NCBI GenBank assembly: GCA_963764685.1
Contig: CAVXTT010000008.1
Span: forward strand, 16,665-80,664
Direction of reading: 5' to 3'
DNA from: CAVXTT01 sp963764685
GTDB lineage: Bacteria; Bacteroidota; Ignavibacteria; Ignavibacteriales; Ignavibacteriaceae
DNA: 64,000 bases
In this document: positions 36,175-43,525 of the stretch, piece by piece
Layout of the letters: each line of letters opens with the position of its first letter
How positions within the stretch are numbered: the first letter of the stretch is position 1
Notes under the pieces: generated by a model
The model's input: only the letters and a program-made list of their open reading frames with translations
Database searches by the model: none
What the model was told of the DNA's origin: nothing
Program-made: the position numbers and the translations under genes

Positions 36175-36855
36175 ATGAAAAAACTGCTTATAGTAGATGA
36201 TGTTCCCGAAAATGTTTTTATGCTTCAGGATATGCTCGAACAGCAGAACTACAGCATAATAACCGCTTATGATGGTAAATCAGGACTTGAAAAAGCACTC
36301 AATGAATCTCCTGACCTGATCCTGCTTGATATTGTTATGCCTGAATATTCCGGTATCCAGGTATGCCTGGCACTTTCCGAACATCCTGAAGCTAAAAAAA
36401 TTCCTGTTATCCTTGTTACCGGTAAATCGGATGAGGATGGTATAATCGACGGGCTTAATGCCGGTGCCCTTGATTTTTTAAGAAAGCCATTCAACAGAAT
36501 TGAACTGCTTGCACGGGTAACCTCTGCTCTTAAGCTCGCAGAAGCACATTATAAAATAGCTGAGGCTGAACAAAAAAACACTTTCGCCGCTACTGTTGTA
36601 ACTGCTAATCATAAGATAAAACAGCCGCTGACTTTAATAAGTCTGTCAAGTGCTGCAATTAAAAGAGAACTGAATAAAGATGATGTAACTAAAGAGGCTG
36701 TCCTGAAAAGACTCGAATATATCGATGCAGCGGTTAAAGAAATTACGGGAGTACTCAACCAGCTGAATGCTATGAAGAAACCTGTTTTTGCGGATTACAA
36801 TCAACATACAAAAATGATTGACGTTGATAAGCCCGAGGAAATTAAATCAGATTAG
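36175..36855 (+). CDS. Receiver-HisKA protein without ATPase domain
   Basis: 226 aa. Intact receiver (IVDDVPEN, LILLDIVMPEY, LVTGKSDED, FLRKPF), then a helical segment with TANHKIKQPLTLISL near 143-157, an H-box like HisKA of sensor kinases (His146). No HATPase domain follows. It could accept phosphate from the hybrid kinase and pass it on, or bind as a dimerisation partner. It directly follows the hybrid kinase stop. Its end overlaps the convergent gene by 9 nt. Confidence 0.8.
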   Translation: MKKLLIVDDVPENVFMLQDMLEQQNYSIITAYDGKSGLEKALNESPDLILLDIVMPEYSGIQVCLALSEHPEAKKIPVILVTGKSDEDGIIDGLNAGALDFLRKPFNRIELLARVTSALKLAEAHYKIAEAEQKNTFAATVVTANHKIKQPLTLISLSSAAIKRELNKDDVTKEAVLKRLEYIDAAVKEITGVLNQLNAMKKPVFADYNQHTKMIDVDKPEEIKSD

Positions 36856-38814
36856 CTGCTGGATAGTTGAGATCATTGAATCGAATTCGTAAGGCTTTGA
36901 CAATACACTGTTTATCCCGTAACTGGCTGTGTCAAGCTCCTGGGTCAGACTCATACTCCCAGTTGAAAGTATAACCGGCATCTTAAATTCCAGGTCCCTG
37001 ATATTCCGGATACAGTCCAACCCATTCATTTCCGGCATATTGTAATCCATTATAACCAGGTCAACTTTAATCTCTTCCGAAAGGACTTTAATAGCCTCCA
37101 TACCTGTGCTGACCTTAATTACTGTGTATCCGTTAGACTCCAGCAGCTCTGCAAGCAGATCCCGCAGCATAACTTCATCATCTGCCAGAAGTATTATTTT
37201 ATCCGGGGAGGAGCTCCTTATCTGAGATATTTCAAAGGCAGGAATAAACACATCAAACCTGGTCCCCTTAGCCGGTTCCGATTGAACCTCGATATGTCCG
37301 TTATGGGCTTTCACAATCCCATAAGTTACATACAGCCCAAGACCTGATCCTGTTTCTTTTTCCTTTGTAGAGAAATATGGGTCAAATATTCTCTGTATAT
37401 GATCTTCACTGATGCCCGACCCTGTATCAACGACTGAAAATCTGACATAGTTCCCTTTATTCAGCAGGGGATACATATGATGATTTTTTTCGTCAACAGT
37501 GATATTGGATGCCGACAAATTTATGCTGCCGTTCTTTTCAATAGCCTCCCTGGCATTGACACATAAATTGAGAAGCACCTGGTAGATCTCGGTTGCACTG
37601 CCGACAATGTCTTTGAGTTTTTCATCAATGCTCGTCCTGAATGATATATTTTTAGGGAAGGTCTGTGATACTACCTTTGAGATCTCTCCCAGCAGAAGAT
37701 TAGATTTTATAAGTTCTTTTCGCTTTGGAGTTGGTTTGCCGAATGAAAGCAGTCCCTTCGTTAAATCTTTAGCCCTTATAGAACAATTCTCGATGTTATC
37801 CAGTAATCTTGTTATATCCTCCGTCTTCGGGGCTCTTTTCTTAAGAAGGTTCAGGCTTCCGAATATACTCGATAACAGGTTGCTGAAATCGTGAGCCATT
37901 CCGCTTGATAGTTTACCTATAGTTTCAAGTTTTTGTGCCTGCAGGAGTCTCGACTGGAGTGCATCGTTCAACTCCCGGGTCCTGATGCTGCTTATTGCAA
38001 ATGCCAGAAGGGAAGCGAACTGTTCAATATTACTTATCTCCAGGGCGGAATATGTGAATTCCTTTTTAGCCGTTATAACTACACCAAGAATAATATTTTC
38101 AAAGACACAGGGGGAAACCACAACTCTCTCACTCTGAAGTAATCTTGTCAGGTTGAATCCGATATTGCTTGGAATATTTTTAGCGATAAGAGAAGATTTA
38201 TTTATACTCAGCCATTTGGCTATAAAAGGAAAATTTCCTTTCAGTTCCTTTTTTATATCTTCCTGGCTGGCAATATGATTATCGGGATCAAAGAAAAGAA
38301 AATCAAGATGTTTCTTTTCATCCTGAAACACAATTAAACCGAACTGGCTTTCAGTCACTTTTATTGCGCGTATTAGAATTTCCTCAGCAAGTACTGCAAT
38401 GGAATTTTCTTTAACCAGGAGGCTTAATATTTCATCAAGTTCTGACCTGAATACCTGGTTAGGAAATGTAGTCTTTTTTTCCTTTTGATCCTTAACTTCC
38501 TGTATTTCCTGAATACGGAGCAGAAACCCTTCGACAGATTTCTTTTTCTTAAGGATAGTTACATTAAGATTAAACTTTTTATCGGTAATGGGGTAGGTTA
38601 ACGTACGTGAGAGAGGAACTTCATTGATATCATCCGGCAGGGCAACTTTGAATAATGAAAATATGGGCTTTCCCTTTATCCTGGCAGCAGCTGAACGGAA
38701 CTTAAATTTCTGATTAAACCAGATTATTTTTTGATTCTTGTCGGCAATGGCAAAAGCATCTTCTTCGTTTATAATCTTTGACAGATCATATTTCGAAATA
38801 ATCTTTTCTACCAT
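36847..38814 (-). CDS. Hybrid histidine kinase (PAS-GAF-HisKA-HATPase-REC)
   Basis: 655 aa, no membrane segment. PAS domain at ~15-110 (DAFAIADKNQKIIWFNQKF), GAF at ~125-280, HisKA with SSGMAHDFSNLLSSI (His near 308), HATPase (NLCVNAREAI, GSGLGLYVTYGIV) and a C-terminal receiver (ILLADDEVM, VIMDYNMPEMNG, STGSM, SKPYEF). The MAHDFSN box places it in the soluble NtrB-like hybrid class. It begins immediately after the NtrC-type gene (TAAATG), so the two are a kinase-regulator pair. Confidence 0.93.
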   Translation of the reverse strand: MVEKIISKYDLSKIINEEDAFAIADKNQKIIWFNQKFKFRSAAARIKGKPIFSLFKVALPDDINEVPLSRTLTYPITDKKFNLNVTILKKKKSVEGFLLRIQEIQEVKDQKEKKTTFPNQVFRSELDEILSLLVKENSIAVLAEEILIRAIKVTESQFGLIVFQDEKKHLDFLFFDPDNHIASQEDIKKELKGNFPFIAKWLSINKSSLIAKNIPSNIGFNLTRLLQSERVVVSPCVFENIILGVVITAKKEFTYSALEISNIEQFASLLAFAISSIRTRELNDALQSRLLQAQKLETIGKLSSGMAHDFSNLLSSIFGSLNLLKKRAPKTEDITRLLDNIENCSIRAKDLTKGLLSFGKPTPKRKELIKSNLLLGEISKVVSQTFPKNISFRTSIDEKLKDIVGSATEIYQVLLNLCVNAREAIEKNGSINLSASNITVDEKNHHMYPLLNKGNYVRFSVVDTGSGISEDHIQRIFDPYFSTKEKETGSGLGLYVTYGIVKAHNGHIEVQSEPAKGTRFDVFIPAFEISQIRSSSPDKIILLADDEVMLRDLLAELLESNGYTVIKVSTGMEAIKVLSEEIKVDLVIMDYNMPEMNGLDCIRNIRDLEFKMPVILSTGSMSLTQELDTASYGINSVLSKPYEFDSMISTIQQLI

Positions 38815-40188
38815 TTATTCCTGACGGATCTCGTACTTCTTTATTTTTGTATATAAAGTTTTGGGACTGATACCGAGCTGATTGGCAGTTTTAGTTCTGT
38901 CCCACCTGTTATGCTTTAATACTTTTGCAATATGCCTTTTCTCAAGCTCATCCATGCTGACAATTTCATCATTATCCCCATCCCCGTTATTGCTGTATAA
39001 GGCCTTAGTGAAACCGAGTGCGGATTTTCTTGGCAGGTTGAGATCATCAGAGTGTATAAATTCATCTTCTGCAAATATCAGGGCACGCTCTATTATATGT
39101 TCCAGTTCCCTGATGTTCCCGGGAAAGTTGTAATTAAGGAGATGCTCTTCAGCCTGCGGCGAGAGTTTCTTCTTTGCCCGGATAGGTGATTTTACATCCA
39201 GGAAATGTGCAGCCAGTACAAGGATATCTTCTTTTCTATCCCTGAGTGGCGGGATAGTTAATGTAATAACATTAAGACGGAATAAAAGATCACGTCTGAA
39301 ATTTTTCTGATCTGCTTCCTCGAGCAGGTTTCTGTTGGTTGCACCTATAACCCTGACATTTGAAGTAAGGTTTGTAACTCCGCCAATTCTTCTGTATTCA
39401 CCATTCTCAAGAAATCTTAACAGCTTCGGCTGCAGGGTAAGGCTCAGCTCACCAATCTCATCGAGGAATAAAGTACCGCCGTGAGCTATTTCCACAAGTC
39501 CCTGCTTGGTGGATTTTGCATCTGTGAATGCTCCTTTTTCGTGTCCGAACAATTCACTTTCGATAAGCTGATCGGGGAGGGAAGCACAGTTAATAACAAC
39601 GAAAGGATTATCTTTTCTTGTTGAGTGTCTATGAATGTATTCAGCGAAAAGCTCTTTACCCGTTCCTGTCTCTCCTTCAATAAGAATATTGCTGTCGGAC
39701 ATTGCTGACTTCAAGGCAAGATTTATTACTCTCTGCAGCGACAGGCTTTCGCCTACAATATTGCCGGGAGTTTTTTTATGAACCTGGTCTGCAAGAATGG
39801 TGGTCTTTACAAGCAGTTCTTTATGTTCGGTTGCCCGGTTGACCGTTACCAGCAGCTCTTCAAAATTATAAGGCTTAGTAACAAAATCGTAGGCTCCCAT
39901 CTTTATGCAGTCAATCGCTTTCCGGAGTTCGGACTGAGCGGTAAGTATGATTACCTGGATTGATGAGTTATAATCAACTGTAAACTTCAAGACATCTTCC
40001 CCTGAAACCTCTTTCATATTAAGATCGAGGAGAAGCAGATCGTAGTTTTTCTTTTTTATTGCGTCAATTGCAAAACTGCCGTCGTAGACAGTATCAACTG
40101 AAAAACCCTCCTCAAGAAGTTGTTCCTTCAGGAGGTAACATAAGGTTTCATCGTCATCGCATACTAGTATTTTGGAGGCTCTTGGCAT
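38815..40188 (-). CDS. NtrC-family sigma-54 response regulator
   Basis: 457 aa. Receiver (VCDDDETL, LLLLDLNMKEVSG, LTAQSE, TKPYNF) at 1-120. AAA+ domain at ~145-380: Walker A GETGTGKELFAEYIH, sigma-54 contact loop GAFTDA (consensus GAFTGA), Walker B GTLFLDEIGEL. C-terminal Fis-type helix-turn-helix (KTANQLGISPKTLYTKIKKY). It activates sigma-54 promoters when phosphorylated. The kinase is encoded just downstream. The sigma-54 site before the main pilin at 23631 is a natural candidate target (inference). Confidence 0.95.
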   Translation of the reverse strand: MPRASKILVCDDDETLCYLLKEQLLEEGFSVDTVYDGSFAIDAIKKKNYDLLLLDLNMKEVSGEDVLKFTVDYNSSIQVIILTAQSELRKAIDCIKMGAYDFVTKPYNFEELLVTVNRATEHKELLVKTTILADQVHKKTPGNIVGESLSLQRVINLALKSAMSDSNILIEGETGTGKELFAEYIHRHSTRKDNPFVVINCASLPDQLIESELFGHEKGAFTDAKSTKQGLVEIAHGGTLFLDEIGELSLTLQPKLLRFLENGEYRRIGGVTNLTSNVRVIGATNRNLLEEADQKNFRRDLLFRLNVITLTIPPLRDRKEDILVLAAHFLDVKSPIRAKKKLSPQAEEHLLNYNFPGNIRELEHIIERALIFAEDEFIHSDDLNLPRKSALGFTKALYSNNGDGDNDEIVSMDELEKRHIAKVLKHNRWDRTKTANQLGISPKTLYTKIKKYEIRQE

Positions 40189-40251
40189 TTAAAATGGGCT
40201 TAGTTTGGATAAAAAACACCTATTTCTTATATTTACTGTCTTGAATTTTTC

Positions 40252-40323
40252 GGGCGCGTAGCTCAGGGGTAGAGCATCTGCCTTTTAAGCAGAGGGTCGG
40301 TGGTTCGAAACCACCCGCGCTCA
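40252..40323 (+). tRNA. tRNA-Lys (UUU)
   Basis: Folds as a tRNA: acceptor GGGCGCG with CGCGCTC plus discriminator A, D-arm GCTC...GAGC, anticodon stem TCTGC/GCAGA with loop CTTTTAA (anticodon TTT), T-arm GGTGGTTCGAAACCACC. The 3' CCA is not encoded. A terminator follows at 40339. Confidence 0.96.
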
Positions 40324-40338
40324 CGATTTCAAGTTTTT

Positions 40339-40364
40339 CCCCCTTCACGGGGGTTTTATTTTTT
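40339..40364 (+). terminator. Terminator after tRNA-Lys
   Basis: CCCCC (40339-40343), loop TTCAC, GGGGG (40349-40353), then TTTTATTTTTT. Confidence 0.88.
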
Positions 40365-40436
40365 AAAAAATAGTGTTTAATAATAATACATTATTTAAAT
40401 AACAGCAAGTAAAAGTTACCTGTTGTATATCTGCCC

Positions 40437-40761
40437 ATCTGTCCAAAACAATAAAATAAAGATCCCTTGTAAAAAAGTGGTAAATTTGTTTAATTCAGCT
40501 CTATAGGGATAAGATCAGATCTGTAACAAAAATTTCACACATTATCATTTAAGCCCTTAAAGAAAAGAGAATTACAATAAGAAAACCTGTTTTATATTTA
40601 TGGATGCCCGGACGGTGCTCGGGCAATGAGTGGACAATGCCCGGCCTGATTTCAGCCAATCCGGCCCAATTCCTGTCCGGCCATTATCGGGGCATTATTC
40701 ACTCAGAATCCCGGAGTTAATAAATATTGTTACTAGAATGCATAAACATTTGGATAAAGAA
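40437..40761. repeat. 325-bp dispersed repeat, copy 2
   Basis: Close copy of 4590-4913. Matching runs include CACACATTATCATTTAAGCC and GGGGCATTATTCACTCAG. The internal GTG frame reads MDNARPDFSQ; similarity to the other copy ends in both the DNA and the peptide at HLDKE, so the downstream tails are unrelated. Confidence 0.75.
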
Positions 40762-41053
40762 GACTTAAAAAATACCTCCCGGGGATCTTTCTATGCAGAA
40801 AAGGCAGTAGAGTTTGTTTTAATAAGAAGGATTGATTTATAGTATAGGAAGAATCTGTCCAATTTATCCTATTATTCTATACTTTTACTGAACCTCGAAT
40901 TTATTTTGGACAGCAGTGACCTGTTGGAACTTTCTACCCTGTTACAACCTGATTTACCTGTTACTTTGCCCCTTCCCTTTGACTCAGAGCTATTTTCTTC
41001 GTAAATTTTTTATTATACAATGAATTTATCTAATTATTAGAATCTGTTAAGTT

Positions 41054-41392
41054 ATGGGTGAAATTGTATTTTGGACCATCATTAGGACTGCACTTGTAAT
41101 TCCAATTGTCTGGATACTGCAGGATTATATTTATTTCCAGCTGTGGTTTACTATAATGCTTTTAGGCATTTACGGTGTAATAATTCATCCTGCTATTATA
41201 CATTATCATTTGTTCGAAGAAAGAAATAAAGAAATCATAGAGTCTACTCTCTGTTCCAGCTGTAAATATTTCGACCGCACCGCAGTACTTTGCCTTAAAT
41301 ATGATAAACATCCTACAAAAACTTATCTCCCCTGCCAAGGGTTCGATTGGGAGCCTGTAGAGTCGGAAATAACCAACGAAGATATCTATTAA
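41054..41392 (+). CDS. Small membrane protein with cysteine motif
   Basis: 112 aa. Two hydrophobic segments (about 5-25 and 28-50), then a cytoplasmic or periplasmic tail with LCSSCKYFDRTAVLC and LPCQGFDWEP. Four cysteines in a CxxC...C...C pattern could bind a metal or iron-sulfur centre. No family recognised. ATG 41054, no strong ribosome site. Followed by repeat-free spacer and the secreted-protein pair. Confidence 0.65.
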   Translation: MGEIVFWTIIRTALVIPIVWILQDYIYFQLWFTIMLLGIYGVIIHPAIIHYHLFEERNKEIIESTLCSSCKYFDRTAVLCLKYDKHPTKTYLPCQGFDWEPVESEITNEDIY

Positions 41393-41485
41393 AATGGCCT
41401 AGCCGCCTTGTCCCTTTCTGTCCTGTTCAGGTTACTATAACATATCCAACGTTTTTAATAATTAATTATACATAAAGGAGTATTT

Positions 41486-42574
41486 ATGGTAAAAAATTAC
41501 CGGGCTTATAAGTTTGCACCAGTGATCCTGCTTGTAACTATTTTTTCTTCATTTATTCTTTATGCGTATTCCACCGGAATTACAGGGAGAACATTAAAAA
41601 ATGGTACCGGATGTGACTGTCATAGTGCCACTCCGAATCCTTTGGTTTCAGTGGTCATCAGCGGACCCGACTCTTTACAGGTAAACACTTCCGCAACTTA
41701 TACTGTTACAATAACGGGCGGACCTTTAACCCGGGGCGGCACCAATATTGCAGCTTCAAACGGTTTATTAGCTCCCGTATCATCCGATCTTCAGATAATG
41801 AGCGGCGAGCTTACACATGTCGCACCGAAGGCTCCTTCCGCAGGCTCGGTAACTTTTCAGTTTACATACACTGCTCCCGGAACAACCGGAAATCAGATCT
41901 TATATGCCAACGGCAACAGCGTAAATTTTAACGGCACCAATACAGGCGACAGCTGGAATTATGCCTCCAATAAGACTGTCCTGATAGTACCTGTTGTGCC
42001 TGTAGAATTAACAGGATTTACGGCTTCAGTATCAGTAAATAATGTTCTTCTTAACTGGACGACAGCCACCGAGACAAACAACTATGGTTTTGAGATTATG
42101 AGATCAGTTGACAGGACAGATTGGAAAGTAATTTCATTCATCGAGGGGGCAGGGAATTCTGCAGTTACAAAATATTATTCATATGATGATAATAATCTGA
42201 CCGCAGGAAATTATTATTACCGTCTGAGACAAATTGATTATAACGGCAGCTCTGAATATTTCGGTCTTGAGAATATGATCAGCATAGCAGCACCGTCTGA
42301 TTTCAGTTTAAGTCAGAATTATCCCAATCCGTTTAATCCGTCCACCAGGATCGAGTACTCTATTCCTTTCGACGGAGATGTACAGTTAAAAGTTTATAAT
42401 CCCCTTGGTAAAGAGGTTGCCGAATTGACAAACGGCTACACTTCCAAAGGCAGTTACTCTTCAGATTTTAATGCTTCGGATCTGTCGAGCGGAGTATATT
42501 TTTATGAACTTAAGGTGACGGGGCAGAACCGCCAGTCGCTCAGCTCAATCAAGAAGATGATTTTATTAAAGTAA
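41486..42574 (+). CDS. Choice-of-anchor-V/Reeler-like secreted protein with T9SS sorting domain
   Basis: 362 aa. Signal sequence followed by STGITGRTLKNGTGCDCHSA, the opening of choice-of-anchor-V-type domains. These normally carry CxxCH; here it is C-D-C-H, one residue short of a heme c site. A beta-sandwich follows (VVISGPDSLQVNTSATYTVT). From ~180 to 270 comes a fibronectin-like segment (VELTGFTASVSVNNVLLNW...FEIMRS). The C-terminal ~85 residues are a T9SS type A sorting domain (LSQNYPNPFNPSTRIEYSIP...KKMILLK). Strong AAAGGAG before ATG 41486. Exported and surface-bound or released; ligand unknown. Confidence 0.85.
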   Translation: MVKNYRAYKFAPVILLVTIFSSFILYAYSTGITGRTLKNGTGCDCHSATPNPLVSVVISGPDSLQVNTSATYTVTITGGPLTRGGTNIAASNGLLAPVSSDLQIMSGELTHVAPKAPSAGSVTFQFTYTAPGTTGNQILYANGNSVNFNGTNTGDSWNYASNKTVLIVPVVPVELTGFTASVSVNNVLLNWTTATETNNYGFEIMRSVDRTDWKVISFIEGAGNSAVTKYYSYDDNNLTAGNYYYRLRQIDYNGSSEYFGLENMISIAAPSDFSLSQNYPNPFNPSTRIEYSIPFDGDVQLKVYNPLGKEVAELTNGYTSKGSYSSDFNASDLSSGVYFYELKVTGQNRQSLSSIKKMILLK

Positions 42575-42591
42575 GATATAAAGGTAGTTAA

Positions 42592-43386
42592 ATGGTCAAA
42601 GTTAATCGAAAGAAAATTTCAGGTACTATTGTTATTATCATATGTGCAGCTTCATTTATGATGTATGCCTACTCAACCGGTATTACCGGAAGAACCTTAA
42701 AGAATGGAGACGGATGCACCTGTCACGGGATATCCAGTCCCGGAGTAAGTGTAGTAATTTCAGGACCCGATACACTTGCTCCTAACGAGTCAGCTACTTA
42801 TTCGGTTACCATAACCGGAGGTCCGTTAGTAAGAGCCGGGACAAACATCTCTGCATCTGACGGCGTCCTTGCTCCTGTTGCATCAGATCTCCGCTCCTCA
42901 GCAGGTGAATTAACCCACGTAGCTCCTAAACTCCCTGTGGGAGAAGCAGTTACATTTCAGTTTACTTATACAGCTCCTGCTGCTGCAGGAACGCAGACAC
43001 TTTACGCCAATGGGAACAGTGTAAACTTTAATGGAACTAATACAGGCGATAACTGGAACTTTGCATCAAATAAGGTTATAACTATAAACGCTATTACAGC
43101 TGTCGATGATCAGATTGCAGACAGGGATTACAGGTTAGAACAGAACTATCCTAATCCGTTTAATCCTTCTACCCGTATTAATTTCACACTGGCAGAACCG
43201 GGTAATGCCGAAATATCCGTGTATAATTCTCTGGGTGAGAAGGTCAGTGAATTATTATCCGGATTTATGGACAGCGGCAGCCATTCGGTTGATTTCAACG
43301 CTTCCGGTCTGGCGTCAGGAATATATTATTATAAACTGATCACCAATGGCTTTGTATCAACTAAAAAGATGATGCTGGTAAGATAA
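42592..43386 (+). CDS. Choice-of-anchor-V/Reeler-like secreted protein, shorter paralogue
   Basis: 264 aa, a tandem paralogue of the preceding gene: same STGITGRTLKNGDGCTCHG start (again CxCH, not CxxCH), same beta-sandwich (SVVISGPDTLAPNESATYSV). It lacks the fibronectin-like middle part and goes straight into the T9SS sorting domain (EQNYPNPFNPSTRINFTL...KKMMLVR). It starts 17 nt after the upstream stop, so both are in one transcript ending at the hairpin 43412-43442. Confidence 0.85.
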   Translation: MVKVNRKKISGTIVIIICAASFMMYAYSTGITGRTLKNGDGCTCHGISSPGVSVVISGPDTLAPNESATYSVTITGGPLVRAGTNISASDGVLAPVASDLRSSAGELTHVAPKLPVGEAVTFQFTYTAPAAAGTQTLYANGNSVNFNGTNTGDNWNFASNKVITINAITAVDDQIADRDYRLEQNYPNPFNPSTRINFTLAEPGNAEISVYNSLGEKVSELLSGFMDSGSHSVDFNASGLASGIYYYKLITNGFVSTKKMMLVR

Positions 43387-43411
43387 AAGTTTCTGAAGTT
43401 AATGTATGATG

Positions 43412-43442
43412 GCGGGAACTATATGTTCCCGCTTTTTATTTT
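43412..43442 (+). terminator. Terminator of the secreted-protein pair
   Basis: Perfect 8-bp stem GCGGGAAC (43412-43419) and GTTCCCGC (43425-43432), loop TATAT, then TTTTTATTTT. Confidence 0.92.
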
Positions 43443-43525
43443 ACGAAGCCATATAAATAGCTTGAATACTCCGTTGGATAACCTTATCATTTCACTTGTA
43501 ATTTTTAAGAATTCCGGATTCAATA

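Larger units (their letters stand above)
40324..41053. other. Intergenic region with long repeat copy 2
   Basis: 730 bp after the tRNA. It holds the tRNA terminator and the 325-bp repeat 40437-40761. A GTG frame at 40630-40842 lies mainly in the repeat. Nothing else supportable. Confidence 0.6.

Noticed and set aside
40252..40323. tRNA as an integration site for the neighbouring 325-bp repeat
   Set aside because: The repeat starts over 110 bp past the tRNA, no tRNA 3'-end duplicate is found, and the other copy at 4590 has no tRNA next to it.
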